Source: Terriglobales bacterium
GTDB taxonomy: Bacteria; Acidobacteriota; Terriglobia; Terriglobales; Acidobacteriaceae
Direction of reading: 5' to 3'
DNA: 57,340 nucleotides
Assembly: GCA_025934025.1 (NCBI GenBank)
Contig: JAICYU010000002.1
Location: forward strand, 1-57,340
In this document: piece after piece, positions 19,020-30,796 of the stretch
Position numbering within the stretch: the stretch's first letter is position 1
Layout: each line of letters begins with the position of its first letter
Notes under the pieces: generated by a model
The model's input: the letters and a program-made list of their open reading frames with translations, nothing else
Told to the model about the DNA's origin: nothing
Databases searched by the model: none
Translations under genes and position numbers: made by a program

Positions 19020-20387
19020 TCAGAATGCGAATGAAAGCTGCGTACCCACAGAATTTGTGGGAGCCAGGCTGCGCCGCATGGTGCGGCCATATTCCACTTT
19101 GAAAGCGGCTGATTCGTTAAGCTCGTAACGCAATCCTGCTTTGGGTCCATGTTGCAGTCCAACATCAGCGTACAGCGGATCGCTTGCAGGAACATTCATG
19201 TACTCATAGCGGAAATACGGCCGGTAATTGCCGAACCTCCTCGAAATCTGCGAATAGAAAGCAGGAATGTTGACAGTTTCAAGTGCGCCATCGGGAGTAT
19301 GCCGCAGCAGAACACCTTCATTCAGCAACTCGAAGCTCGTGTTCTGAAAAACCAGGTGGCCGGAGAAGATATTCTCCGTCACATTGGGAGTTCCCAAAGG
19401 CGTGAGGTGATCATGGTACTCGGAGAAGCCAAACTGCCAGCCGGGCATAGCGTCAGGCCGGAAGAACAATCCCAAGTTCACAGCTTTCCCGTTGTTTTCA
19501 TCCGTCACATTCTGCACCGGATTGCTGATGCTGGTACGCGCGCTCCTGCCGTTCCCCACCTCCGCAATGTAGTGCAAACCAAGTTTGCTCCAAGCCAGAC
19601 CTGTCGCACTCACCCCAACGTTGTGCACCGGCAGGATGCCGCCATTGTCCTCAAACTGGAACAGGAATGGCCGTTCCAATGTTGTTTGCAACAATGCGCT
19701 GTGATGGTACGCCGTGTTGTAGTATCCAATTCCAGTGTGGTAGCGGCCGAATGCCAGATTCAAGTGATCATTGACGCTGTAGTTCAGGAGTAACCGTTCC
19801 GGTTCGATTCCGAACTCGTTGGTTCCCTGGTCGGCTTCAATCACAGTCTCGGCCAGGAAGCTTGCTCGCTGTGAGAGACGCGACGTGATGAAAAGGTTGA
19901 ATTGCCCCAGCGTAAAAGAATCCGTGCTGCCTCTAAGGTCGCTTACGTTCCAGTCCACGTCGCCATACCCACGCAGCGTTAATCTGGGTGAGTGCAGAAA
20001 GGAGCCTTCGGAAGGAGCCTGATCTTGCATCATTTGCGCCATTCCTGACGGCATATCTACCGCGTGCGCTGCTGCAACAGGCGCATTTGCAGGAACTGCC
20101 GCGCTCTGGCCCTCGGATGTCTGCGGAGCTTCCTTGGCGTTCGATGCCGACAGCGCGCTTACCTGCGACTGGAGGCTCTTCACCTGCGCTTGAAGTTCCT
20201 GCACCTGCTGCACCAGAGCTTTCACCGTTGCCGGATCAACCGCTGCAGTCTGGTCCTGAGCATTTGCAGAACTCAGAAGAAGAACCGTGGTCAAGAAGCA
20301 AAAGACGACCCGGCCTACTGTGCGCAATGGTTTGCGATTATTGAAGCAGAACTTGACTGGGCTTGGCCGCCCGACGACCTGTGACAT
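19020..20387 (-). CDS. Outer-membrane porin with N-terminal coiled coil
   Basis: A 455-residue beta-barrel protein. A signal peptide (VVFCFLTTVLLLSSANAQ) is followed by a trimeric-coiled-coil-like segment (ALVQQVQELQAQVKSLQSQVSALSA) and a Pro/Ala linker, then alternating amphipathic strands (RLTLRGYGDVDWNVSD, RASFLAETVIEAD, LNLAFGRYHTGIGYYN). The chain ends in phenylalanine (GTQLSFAF), as outer-membrane barrels do. Phosphate-selective porins of the OprP/OprO type have a similar plan, which fits the downstream PBP-like gene. The ATG at 20387 is preferred over the TTG at 20393. Confidence 0.85.
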   Translation of the reverse strand: MSQVVGRPSPVKFCFNNRKPLRTVGRVVFCFLTTVLLLSSANAQDQTAAVDPATVKALVQQVQELQAQVKSLQSQVSALSASNAKEAPQTSEGQSAAVPANAPVAAAHAVDMPSGMAQMMQDQAPSEGSFLHSPRLTLRGYGDVDWNVSDLRGSTDSFTLGQFNLFITSRLSQRASFLAETVIEADQGTNEFGIEPERLLLNYSVNDHLNLAFGRYHTGIGYYNTAYHHSALLQTTLERPFLFQFEDNGGILPVHNVGVSATGLAWSKLGLHYIAEVGNGRSARTSISNPVQNVTDENNGKAVNLGLFFRPDAMPGWQFGFSEYHDHLTPLGTPNVTENIFSGHLVFQNTSFELLNEGVLLRHTPDGALETVNIPAFYSQISRRFGNYRPYFRYEYMNVPASDPLYADVGLQHGPKAGLRYELNESAAFKVEYGRTMRRSLAPTNSVGTQLSFAF

Positions 20388-20683
20388 TGACAATCCTATC
20401 TTCTGGGAACGACGAAACTATCGCCCAAACCTCAAGTTCTTGGTAGACACGAAGGTAACTAGAAGCTTCAGAGAAGGTGAGCCATTCCGCTCAACCTGTG
20501 GTTTACTGGTCAGTCTGCGCTGGATTGTATGGGGTACAGTGTCCGAAAGGACAGGTCTTGTCACGGCCTAAAAAGTAGTGAAACCTTTCGCGCGGGAACG
20601 TACTCTAGATGTCCAGCAGGCTCATCTGTCGACTGCTAAAAGCGGGAGGACGTTGATCCCCGGAAAATAATGGTCCTCCTTTT
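20388..20683. other. Intergenic region, 296 bases
   Basis: No gene is supported here; ORFs crossing it are shadows. It should contain the promoter of the porin operon on the minus strand. An inverted repeat GGAGGAC/GTCCTCC (20645-20651 and 20673-20679) with a 21-base loop and a T run on the plus side lies next to the DinB-like stop codon; it could be a weak terminator. GTCC-GAAA-GGAC at about 20540 is a short hairpin. Confidence 0.4.
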
Positions 20684-21166
20684 TCACTTCCCTTCCAGGA
20701 TTCTTCTCAGCATCACCAGCTCTCCCAGATGATAAGCGTTGTGGTCCGCCACGAGCAGAGCTTCCCGCAGCAACGTCTGGCCATCGCCATGAGGAATTCG
20801 AGCGAAAAGGTCATGTTCAGGAGTGCTAACCATCTGGCAGATAGAATCGAGATCGCCAAGGAGGTGAGAGACACTCTCGCCCCAAGCTTTAGTACTGGGC
20901 GGAGCTTCACTCTTGGGCCAATACTCTTCCGGCCATTTTGGTGATGTATGCCTGCGATCGAGACTAAACTGGAGAATGTCCCACTGAGCAATGCGTATGT
21001 GTTCCAGCAACTGCCAAGGCGTATGTGGCGCGCCTGGAGGCTTCTTGCCACGCAACGCGCGCGGAAACTCACTGAGTGTACTGCGCAAGTCCACATGGGC
21101 TTCCGCCTTGGTCAGAAGGTTCAGCAAGTGTCGGCGTAGCGGATCGAGTTCTGCCTTTGGTACCAT
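20684..21166 (-). CDS. DinB-superfamily protein
   Basis: A 160-residue four-helix-bundle protein of the DinB/YfiT superfamily. Candidate metal-binding histidines are in WQLLEHIRIAQWDIL and LLVADHNAYHLGELVMLRRIL. Family members include thiol transferases and many proteins of unknown activity; no specific reaction can be given. The start is uncertain: the ATG at 21166 has a purine-rich stretch unusually close to it, and a TTG lies at 21178. It is 39 bases downstream of ppdK on the same strand and may be read through from it. Confidence 0.82.
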   Translation of the reverse strand: MVPKAELDPLRRHLLNLLTKAEAHVDLRSTLSEFPRALRGKKPPGAPHTPWQLLEHIRIAQWDILQFSLDRRHTSPKWPEEYWPKSEAPPSTKAWGESVSHLLGDLDSICQMVSTPEHDLFARIPHGDGQTLLREALLVADHNAYHLGELVMLRRILEGK

Positions 21167-21205
21167 GCCTTCCCGCAAACCCAGGGTTCAGTTACAGCAA
21201 AGCGG

Positions 21206-23950
<2,745 letters not shown>

Positions 23951-24123
23951 GAATTGCTCTCCGGATTTCAGGATTGCACCAGCGGACGGAAGGAAAGATC
24001 TTTGGCTGGAGCGTGAATCTTCTATTTTCACGCCGATGGAACCATTTGACAACTGCACCACGCACTTAGTACGGCCCTGTTATCGAGGTCACGTGGGGCA
24101 ATTCGAGCGCACCCTAAGGTGAG

Positions 24124-24186
24124 TTGGAACGCGAGCACTCTTGCCTGCCATACAGAACAGCGCAGACAGGAGTGTCTGCGCTCCAA
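24124..24186. repeat. Imperfect palindrome (REP-like), 24-base arms
   Basis: Left arm TTGGAACGCGAGCACTCTTG and right arm CAGGAGTGTCTGCGCTCCAA (24124-24147 and 24163-24186) pair at 18 of 24 positions, most exceptions being possible G-U pairs, around a 15-base loop. It sits in the intergenic region before ppdK. The arrangement suggests a dispersed extragenic palindrome; other copies would have to be found elsewhere in the genome. Confidence 0.5.
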
Positions 24187-24225
24187 CGATGCTAGGCTTT
24201 CCTGTCAAAAAATCTATGAATTGGG

Positions 24226-25392
24226 TTAGCGCTGGCCGCCAGCCGAAGACGCGCTGCGTTGTTCGTTCGCGAAGTAGCCTTTGCGCGTCCTCACTTCAAG
24301 GTCGCGATAGCCGGGAGCATGCGCTACCACCTTGATCTCCCGCCAGCCCGGTTTAGGGTCGGTTGGCTTATAGGTAATGGTGTACTGGTTGCGAATGTCA
24401 CGCGCCACTTCGCGGCTGATGTCGTCAACTTCATCCACGGTCTTGGGAAAGAACGCAACACCACCGGTCTGTTCAGAGAGCGCTTGCAATGCGCGTTTGG
24501 CACGCTTGGGCTGCTTTCCTTCGTCGCCCAGAATTCCGATGGTGTAAATGGTTGGGCCATTTTCATCCTGCACGGAGCGGATCGCCTGTTCGAGCGAGAC
24601 GCTGCTTTCGTTGTCCTCTCCGTCGGTAACCACCAGCAATACTTTCTTCTCCCTTTTTGCTGCCTTGGCAAGGTGATCTGACGCTGCAAACACGGCATCG
24701 TACAAAGCCGTCCCGCCGCGCGAGTCCATGCGGTCAAGGGCTTCCTGCATCATGCTGACATTGTTTGTGAAGTCCTGGTCCAGGAAAGGTTCATCGTTGA
24801 AGTTCACAATGAAAACCTCGTCGCCGGGGTTGCTGCTCCTTACCAAATTGACAACTGCTTTGGTTACGGCATTACGCTTGGTGCGCATGGAACCGGAGTT
24901 GTCCACCAGGATACCGATGGAAACTGGAATGTCCTCGCGGCTGAAGTGAAGGATGGTTTGCGGCTGGCCATTTTCATAAACAGTGAACTGATCGCGGCCA
25001 AGATCAGTCACAACGTGCTTTCGAGCATCAACCACAGTCGCCCGAAGGGTGATTTCTTGCGTCTCTACTTTTAATACAAAGCCTTTATCGGTCCTTTGCA
25101 CTTGGCCCAATTGGCCGGCTGGTTCGCGCTGCAGATCTGGGGGGAGGGTTCCCGCCTTATTGGGAGCTGGCACGTTCCCCTCGTTCGTTGCGGTCTTGGA
25201 TGCCGGTGGGGTTGCCGGTCGCGCCCACACCGGCAATGCGGGATCGCTCGGGTCCACGTCTGAAGGCAAAGGAGTGGGCTGCACTTTTTGCGGCTGGCTG
25301 GGAGTTGCTGGGGTCTGTGCCCACGAAGCAGAAAAGGTTCCGACCAAGAGGATGATCAGGACCCTGAACCAACTGCTATTGCGAAGGTGCAT
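24226..25392 (-). CDS. Secreted VWFA-domain protein (acidobacterial type)
   Basis: A 388-residue exported protein with signal peptide SWFRVLIILLVGTFSASWAQ and a long Pro/Thr/Ala-rich spacer (to about residue 85). The family strand region EITLRATVVDARKHVVTDLGRDQFTVYENGQPQTILHFS is followed by an intact MIDAS (GILVDNSGSMRTKRN, GGTALYDAV, VVTDGEDNESS). The end RNQYTITYKPTDPKPGWREIKVVAHAPGYRDLEVRTRKGYF is typical. The ATG at 25392 lies inside the end of the upstream VWA gene, a 17-base overlap that implies translational coupling. The two paralogues probably act together. Confidence 0.9.
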   Translation of the reverse strand: MHLRNSSWFRVLIILLVGTFSASWAQTPATPSQPQKVQPTPLPSDVDPSDPALPVWARPATPPASKTATNEGNVPAPNKAGTLPPDLQREPAGQLGQVQRTDKGFVLKVETQEITLRATVVDARKHVVTDLGRDQFTVYENGQPQTILHFSREDIPVSIGILVDNSGSMRTKRNAVTKAVVNLVRSSNPGDEVFIVNFNDEPFLDQDFTNNVSMMQEALDRMDSRGGTALYDAVFAASDHLAKAAKREKKVLLVVTDGEDNESSVSLEQAIRSVQDENGPTIYTIGILGDEGKQPKRAKRALQALSEQTGGVAFFPKTVDEVDDISREVARDIRNQYTITYKPTDPKPGWREIKVVAHAPGYRDLEVRTRKGYFANEQRSASSAGGQR

Positions 25393-26458
25393 AATATCCC
25401 GTTTTGAAGTAAACATTCAGGTGGGGCAATCCCTTTGGCGGAAGAAGCTTAACTTTTATCTTACGCCAGTGCCCGTCTTTGTTCCTGTTGGTTGGACGGT
25501 AACCGAGCACATATTGGTTGCGCAGCTCTATTCCAATCTTTGTAGCAATGTCAGAGAGCTCGCTGGGGTTGTTTACGGTGAACATCCGCCCCCCGGTCAC
25601 TTCCGTGACTTCGGTGAGGAGCGCCGGGCCTGCAATCTCTTCGGGTTGCACGGGGGCTTGATCGAAAATCCCGATGGCATAAATCTGCACATCGGCTTCC
25701 TTCACCATGGACTTGATCTCGCTCTCCGTATACCGGCTGTGATTGTCACCGCCATCGGAGATGATCAGCAACGCCTTTTTCGCATTGTGGGCATCCTTCA
25801 TTTTATTGATGCCCATATAGATCGCGTCCAGAAGCGCAGTGCTTCCTTCAGGCACCGTGTACACCAGCTTCCCTTGGACGTCCTCAATGGACTTGGTGAA
25901 ATCGGCCCGCAATTCCGGACGGTTATTAAACGTGATCATGAAGAATTCGTCCTGCGGATTTGCGGTCTTGAAAAATTCGATGACGGCGGCCCGCGCTTTG
26001 GCCACTTTATCGCTCATGCTGCCGCTCATGTCGAAGATTACGCCCAACGAGATCGGCGCATCCTCATTCGAAAAATGCCGCACCTCTTGCGCCTTGTTCC
26101 CTTCCATGACAGTGAAATTTTCTTTGTCGAGCCCAGTGACAATGCGGTTCCAGTCATCGGTTACCGTCACGTTCACCAGCACCAGGTCAACCGGGACCTG
26201 GAACGGCTTGCCGTGATTGAACTTGAGGCCGGGATCAGAATCGGCCTCGGTGGCTTTGCTGGTTGCGTCCGGAGTGGGTTTGGGTGCCGGCGGTTCGATG
26301 TGAACTTTTACATCTTGGGCGCCCAGGCAGACAGGCAAACTGAGCAGCAGCGTAAGGCCGATCATCAGGCGAGCGAACAGCTTGCCGCGTACTGCGAAGG
26401 ATCCAGGCAACCGGGGGGAACGGGTACTGCCACACCCGCACCATGCATCGCGGGACAT
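25376..26458 (-). CDS. Secreted VWFA-domain protein (acidobacterial type)
   Basis: A 360-residue exported protein. An extended, partly basic N-terminus precedes the signal helix LFARLMIGLTLLLSLPVCLGAQ. Next comes the family region VDLVLVNVTVTDDWNRIVTGLDKENFTVMEGNKAQEVRHFS, a canonical MIDAS (GVIFDMSGSMSDKV, EGSTALLDAI, IISDGGDNHSR), and the terminal RNQYVLGYRPTNRNKDGHWRKIKVKLLPPKGLPHLNVYFKTGYY. The ATG at 26458 is preceded by AAGAGG; the track start at 26650 would run into the divergent gene's promoter region. It is first of an overlapping two-gene operon with 24226-25392. Confidence 0.9.
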   Translation of the reverse strand: MSRDAWCGCGSTRSPRLPGSFAVRGKLFARLMIGLTLLLSLPVCLGAQDVKVHIEPPAPKPTPDATSKATEADSDPGLKFNHGKPFQVPVDLVLVNVTVTDDWNRIVTGLDKENFTVMEGNKAQEVRHFSNEDAPISLGVIFDMSGSMSDKVAKARAAVIEFFKTANPQDEFFMITFNNRPELRADFTKSIEDVQGKLVYTVPEGSTALLDAIYMGINKMKDAHNAKKALLIISDGGDNHSRYTESEIKSMVKEADVQIYAIGIFDQAPVQPEEIAGPALLTEVTEVTGGRMFTVNNPSELSDIATKIGIELRNQYVLGYRPTNRNKDGHWRKIKVKLLPPKGLPHLNVYFKTGYYAPSQ

Positions 26459-26627
26459 TTTGGGAACCTCTTTTTGCCGATGGTACCACAGACTGCCGCT
26501 CTTTTTTATCGAACCTGAACCGGCCGGAGATGGCTCCACATTCGGCTGAAAACTCATACGGTTAGATGGAACGGGCCACTCACAGGTTTTCTGTTGCGGC
26601 TTGATAGAATGCAAATCGGGAACACCA

Positions 26628-27932
26628 ATGGCGGAAATCCGTCCCTTCAAAGCTCTTCGCTACGATCCTCACCAGGTGAAGCTGGGCGAGGTGGTGACGC
26701 AGCCCTACGACAAGATCACTCCAGAAATGCAGGCCCGCTATTATGAGTTGAGCCCATATAATCTCGTCCGCATCATTCTGGGGGAGGCCCGCGAGACCGA
26801 TACTCCCGCCTTTAACGTCTACAGCCGCGCTGCAGAGTATCTCCATGATTGGCGGGCAGCGGGGATCTTGAAGCAAGATTCTGTTCCTTCCATTTACCTG
26901 TATTCTCAGAACTTTACGATTCCCGGTACGCGAGATGTTGCGGAACGCAGCGGGCTGATCGTGCTAGGACGCTTGCAAGATTATTCCGATAAGGTTGTGT
27001 TCAGGCACGAGCAGACCCTCTCCAAACCCCGCCAGGACCGGCTGAATCTTTTGCGCGCGACTCGCGCCCATTTTGGCCAGATATTCATGCTTTACAACGA
27101 TCCCGATGGAAGCATTGGGCAGCTCGTGCGGCCTCGATCCGAAGATGATCCCGACATCTCCGTGCTCGATCAATATGAAGTCCTGCATCGCGTCTGGCAG
27201 GTTACGGATCCCGCCATAATTCAGGCGGTTCAGGACGGGATGCGCCCTAAGAAGCTGCTGATTGCAGACGGCCATCACCGTTACGAGACAGCGCTGGCCT
27301 ATCGCGACGAATGCCGCACGAAGTTGGGGATCTCCGATCTCAATGCTGCACACGAGTTCGTTATGATGACGCTGGTACCTATGGAAAGTCCGGGCTTGGT
27401 GATCTTGCCGACGCACCGGATTGTGCACGGTCTGGCATCATTTGACCGTGAGCAGATGTTAGAAAAGGCCGGCAAATTCTTTGACATTGACCGCATTGAC
27501 TTGCGCACCGAGAGCCGCAGCGCCACTACCCTGCTCCAGGAAGCGGGCCAGAACGGAACGGCTTTTGTCGCAGTCACCCGCCAGGGCCCCTACCTGCTGC
27601 GCGCGAAGTCGCGAACGGTCCATGAGGCGCTCAGCTTCCTCTCCCCGGCCCAGCAAAGCCTGGATGTGGTTCAACTGCATAACATTCTGCTTGAGCGCGT
27701 CCTCGGAATCTCAGAGGATGCGATCCGTAATCAAGAAAACGTTAAATACGAACGGGATGCTTTTGAAGCCATTTCCTGGGTCCGTCAAGGCGCGAACGTG
27801 GCGTTTCTCATCAACCCGGCCCGCATTGATCAGGTGCGCGAGACTGCCTTTGCCGGTGAAGTACTTCCGCAAAAATCCACTGACTTCTATCCCAAACTAT
27901 TGAGTGGCTTCACCATTTATGCGTTGGACTGA
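26628..27932 (+). CDS. DUF1015-family protein
   Basis: A 434-residue cytoplasmic protein of the DUF1015 family, whose biochemical role is unknown. It shows the signature opening AEIRPFKALRYDPHQVKLGEVVTQPYDKITPEMQARYYELSPYNLVRIILGE and the internal LLIADGHHRYETALAYRDE, which looks like a nucleotide- or metal-binding loop. The ATG at 26628 gives the normal family N-terminus; the track start at 26601 adds nine residues. It heads a run of overlapping genes (amidase, GerMN, murI, rph), so it may have a connection with envelope growth, but that is only context. Confidence 0.9.
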   Translation: MAEIRPFKALRYDPHQVKLGEVVTQPYDKITPEMQARYYELSPYNLVRIILGEARETDTPAFNVYSRAAEYLHDWRAAGILKQDSVPSIYLYSQNFTIPGTRDVAERSGLIVLGRLQDYSDKVVFRHEQTLSKPRQDRLNLLRATRAHFGQIFMLYNDPDGSIGQLVRPRSEDDPDISVLDQYEVLHRVWQVTDPAIIQAVQDGMRPKKLLIADGHHRYETALAYRDECRTKLGISDLNAAHEFVMMTLVPMESPGLVILPTHRIVHGLASFDREQMLEKAGKFFDIDRIDLRTESRSATTLLQEAGQNGTAFVAVTRQGPYLLRAKSRTVHEALSFLSPAQQSLDVVQLHNILLERVLGISEDAIRNQENVKYERDAFEAISWVRQGANVAFLINPARIDQVRETAFAGEVLPQKSTDFYPKLLSGFTIYALD

Positions 27933-28668
27933 GAAGCTGAAATTCGCGACGGCCATTGCGCTTCTATGCTGCGCAATTCCTGTTTTGAGAGCTCATGAGC
28001 AAAGCTGGTACCAAGTCCGTCCTTCTCCGGCGACAAGTCCTCCTGCTACGGTCAGCCCAAGCCCAGCAGCCCCGCAAAATGAGCTGTTTGTGCTGCTTGA
28101 TCCCAGTCACGGAGGCGACGACAAAGGAGCGGTTTTGGGCAATCACGTGCTTGAGAAAGACGTCACACTGGCATTCGCCCGCGCAGTCCGCAAGCAACTC
28201 CTTGATCGCGGAGTCGCTTCCCGTTTGCTGCGGGATGGCGATATTACGATCAGCTTGCAGCGCCGCGCCGAAGCAGCAAACGATCCCCACGTTGCTCTTT
28301 ACGTTGCCCTTCACGCAGGCCGACGGATACCAGGAATGCGTCTTTACACACCGGTGCTGTCGTTAACCACTCGAGACCCTGGATCTTTCCTCTCCTGGCC
28401 AGCCGCGCAGCAGGTTTCGTTAAAGCGCAGCGAAAGCATTGCCCAGCAGGTGGCAAAGGAGCTTGGTAAGGAGAATCTGTCCGCTTCTGTTCTGGCGGCG
28501 CCGTTGCGTCCACTTAGTAACATCGTGGCGCCTGCGATGGCAGTAGAGATTTCTCCTGAGCAAGGCGGCAGTGGTGCGCTTTTGAACTCTGACTCAGAGC
28601 GCACCCCGGCATCGGCTTTGGCAGCGGCTATTGCCGTCTCGCGTAACCAATGGAGCCTGCGACAGTGA
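27919..28668 (+). CDS. N-acetylmuramoyl-L-alanine amidase (Amidase_3)
   Basis: A 249-residue exported zinc amidase that cuts the bond between muramic acid and the peptide in peptidoglycan. A hydrophobic signal segment (FATAIALLCCAIPVLRAH) is followed by a Pro/Ser linker and the catalytic domain from about residue 55. Zinc-ligand candidates are H in LLDPSHGGDDKGA, E in HVLEKDVTLAFARAV and H in LYVALHAG; the catalytic Glu is probably in AVEISPEQGG. The usual SxHxN triplet is altered to ALHAG. The gene overlaps both the preceding stop and the next start. Confidence 0.86.
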   Translation: MRWTEKLKFATAIALLCCAIPVLRAHEQSWYQVRPSPATSPPATVSPSPAAPQNELFVLLDPSHGGDDKGAVLGNHVLEKDVTLAFARAVRKQLLDRGVASRLLRDGDITISLQRRAEAANDPHVALYVALHAGRRIPGMRLYTPVLSLTTRDPGSFLSWPAAQQVSLKRSESIAQQVAKELGKENLSASVLAAPLRPLSNIVAPAMAVEISPEQGGSGALLNSDSERTPASALAAAIAVSRNQWSLRQ

Positions 28669-29252
28669 TTCCACGGCATCTACAGATCACTATCGCTCTG
28701 CTGCTGCTGGCGGTGCTCCTGACTGGTATCATCCTGATCAAACTGGAACAGCACGAGAAGGCCAAAACTCAGGCAGCCGAACTGGCGCCTGTAGCACTGA
28801 CGGCTGAAAGTAAACCGGAGCACATTCGAATTCTTGTTGCATACGACGATGACCAGGCTCTGCGGTGGCGCGACACCGATTCGCCGATGCCGCAGGACCG
28901 TGCTTTGCGCGCAGAGGAAGTCTTGCGCGCCGTGCTGGCGCAGTACACTCAATTGCCTTCGCCTCATCCTTTGTCGCGAGCGGCGGAGATCAAAGAGGTT
29001 TTTCTGGTTGGCGATAACACACTTCTGGTGAATACCAACGCCGCTTTCGCGGACAATCACCCATCCGGAATCACTCCCGAGGAACTGACCATCACTTCGC
29101 TGATCGAGACCGTGTCCGCCAATGTACCTGGTATTGAGCGAGTGAAATTTCTGGTAGAAGGAAAGGAAAGGGAGACACTCGCCGGCCATATGGATCTCGC
29201 TTCCTTTTACGACATTAAGATGGTTCACGACATGGCCAGGGAGTTCGAGTAG
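28650..29252 (+). CDS. GerMN-domain membrane-anchored protein
   Basis: A 200-residue protein with an N-terminal transmembrane helix (LQITIALLLLAVLLTGIILI) and a periplasmic GerMN domain. The domain features include RALRAEEVLRAVLAQYTQLPSPHPLS, EIKEVFLVGDNTLLVNTNAAFADNHPSGITPEELTITSLIETVSANVPGIERVKFLVEGKERETLAGHMDL. GerM of Bacillus is needed for sporulation and germination, but the domain is widespread in non-sporulating bacteria and tied to envelope functions. It overlaps the amidase stop by 19 bases and ends one base before the murI start, so the genes are translationally coupled. Confidence 0.87.
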   Translation: MEPATVIPRHLQITIALLLLAVLLTGIILIKLEQHEKAKTQAAELAPVALTAESKPEHIRILVAYDDDQALRWRDTDSPMPQDRALRAEEVLRAVLAQYTQLPSPHPLSRAAEIKEVFLVGDNTLLVNTNAAFADNHPSGITPEELTITSLIETVSANVPGIERVKFLVEGKERETLAGHMDLASFYDIKMVHDMAREFE

Positions 29253-29253
29253 G

Positions 29254-30048
29254 TTGGCTCCGCGAATCGGTGTTTTCGATTCCGGTTTCGGGGGACTGAC
29301 AGTTCTCCGCGAGCTCAAGACCTCTATGCCCGAAGCGGATTACCTGTATTTTGGTGATACCGCCCACCTCCCCTACGGAGCCAAATCCGTGCGCACCGTC
29401 GCGAAATATGCCATCGCCAGCGCCCGGTTTCTGGAAAGTCGAGGAATTGAACTGCTGGTGGTGGCGTGCAACACGGCAACAGCGCTTGCGCTTGATGAGA
29501 TCAAGTCCGCCGTAAGGATTCCAGTAATCGGGGTGGTAGAGCCCGGAGCGGAACGGGCAGCAAGTAAGTCCAAAGCGCGGCGCGCAGCCGTGATCGCAAC
29601 TGAAGCTACGGTTTCCAGCCACGCTTACAGCCGCGCGCTAGAAAAGCTCGGGCTTGAGGTCACAGAGAAAGCATGCCCTCTGTTTGTGCCACTCGTCGAG
29701 GAAGGCTGGGTGGAGCACCCCGTAACGGAAAACGTCGCTCACATCTATATGGATGACATCTTTGGCAACGGAGCAACGCATCCTGACGTTCTTCTTTTGG
29801 GCTGCACGCATTACCCTCTTATCCGTCCACTGCTGCGGCGTGTGGTCCCTCAGCATATAGAAATTGTGGATTCCGCGGAATCCACCGCTACAAAAGTCGT
29901 CGGGCAATTGGGCAGCCAGTCCGATGCTGGTTTGCCGGGCCAACTGCGCTGCTATGCTACGGATTCCACGGATAAATTCCGACGACTTGGCGAAAAATTT
30001 CTGGGCTGCCCCATTAACAATATTGAACTGGTTGATATTGAAAGCTAG
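29254..30048 (+). CDS. murI: Glutamate racemase
   Basis: A 264-residue enzyme making D-glutamate for peptidoglycan. The two catalytic cysteine regions are visible: VVACNTATALALDEI and LLLGCTHYPLIRPLL. The N-terminal RIGVFDSGFGGLTVLRELK and YFGDTAHLPYGAKS are also family hallmarks. The gene starts with TTG, one base after the GerMN stop codon. Rph follows 6 bases later. The amidase-GerMN-murI-rph order recalls the racE/gerM/rph region of Bacillus, suggesting an old conserved neighbourhood. Confidence 0.96.
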   Translation: MAPRIGVFDSGFGGLTVLRELKTSMPEADYLYFGDTAHLPYGAKSVRTVAKYAIASARFLESRGIELLVVACNTATALALDEIKSAVRIPVIGVVEPGAERAASKSKARRAAVIATEATVSSHAYSRALEKLGLEVTEKACPLFVPLVEEGWVEHPVTENVAHIYMDDIFGNGATHPDVLLLGCTHYPLIRPLLRRVVPQHIEIVDSAESTATKVVGQLGSQSDAGLPGQLRCYATDSTDKFRRLGEKFLGCPINNIELVDIES

Positions 30049-30054
30049 AACGGT

Positions 30055-30792
30055 ATGATCTTCCGCTCCGATAATCGCACTCCCGATCAGATCCGGCCCG
30101 TCAACATTGTCCCGGATTTTATTTCAACTGCTGAAGGGTCAGCGCTCATAGAGGTCGGAAACACTCGCGTGATCTGTACCGCCTCAATTGAAGAAACTGT
30201 GCCGTCATTCTTGAAGGGAGCTGGAAAGGGATGGATCACGGCCGAGTACAGCATGCTTCCCCGTTCGACGCTCACCCGTACCCCGCGCGAAGCCAGTCGT
30301 GGAAGACAAAGCGGCCGCACGCATGAAATCCAGCGGCTCATCGGCCGCGCCTTGCGCGCCGTGATCGACCTGAAGCAATTGGGCGAACGCACCATCACCC
30401 TCGATTGCGACGTGATCCAGGCCGATGGCGGCACCCGAACGGCTTCCATCACCGGCGCTTTTGTGGCCTTAGGATTGGCAATGTCCAAGCTGGTTGAAGC
30501 CGGAACCCTCTCGGCCGCGCCCATTCGCGATTACATTGCAGCCATCAGCGTGGGCATCGTTGAAGGCGAAGTCCTTCTTGACCTGGCTTATGAAGAAGAT
30601 TCGCAGGCAGAAGTGGACATGAACTTTGTCATGACCGGAGGGCGAAGGATTGTCGAAATACAGGCCACAGCCGAGCAACATCCGTTCGACGAGACCCAAC
30701 TTAAAAAGATGATGGACTTTGCCGCAAGCGGAATTGAAGCTTTGATTGCGCGGCAAAGAAGCATATTAAAGAATCTTCCACTGCGCCAGTAA
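30055..30792 (+). CDS. rph: Ribonuclease PH
   Basis: A 245-residue phosphorolytic exonuclease that trims tRNA 3' ends. Key elements are [34 protein letters not shown], the phosphate-binding [29 protein letters not shown], and [23 protein letters not shown]. It is full length and last in the amidase-GerMN-murI-rph run. The rdgB-type nucleotidase that often follows rph is absent; a convergent small gene follows instead. Confidence 0.96.
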   Translation: MIFRSDNRTPDQIRPVNIVPDFISTAEGSALIEVGNTRVICTASIEETVPSFLKGAGKGWITAEYSMLPRSTLTRTPREASRGRQSGRTHEIQRLIGRALRAVIDLKQLGERTITLDCDVIQADGGTRTASITGAFVALGLAMSKLVEAGTLSAAPIRDYIAAISVGIVEGEVLLDLAYEEDSQAEVDMNFVMTGGRRIVEIQATAEQHPFDETQLKKMMDFAASGIEALIARQRSILKNLPLRQ

Positions 30793-30796
30793 TTGG

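Noticed and set aside
25049-26518. 489-residue plus-strand ORF
   Set aside because: Antisense to two clear VWFA genes; composition shows no family resemblance.
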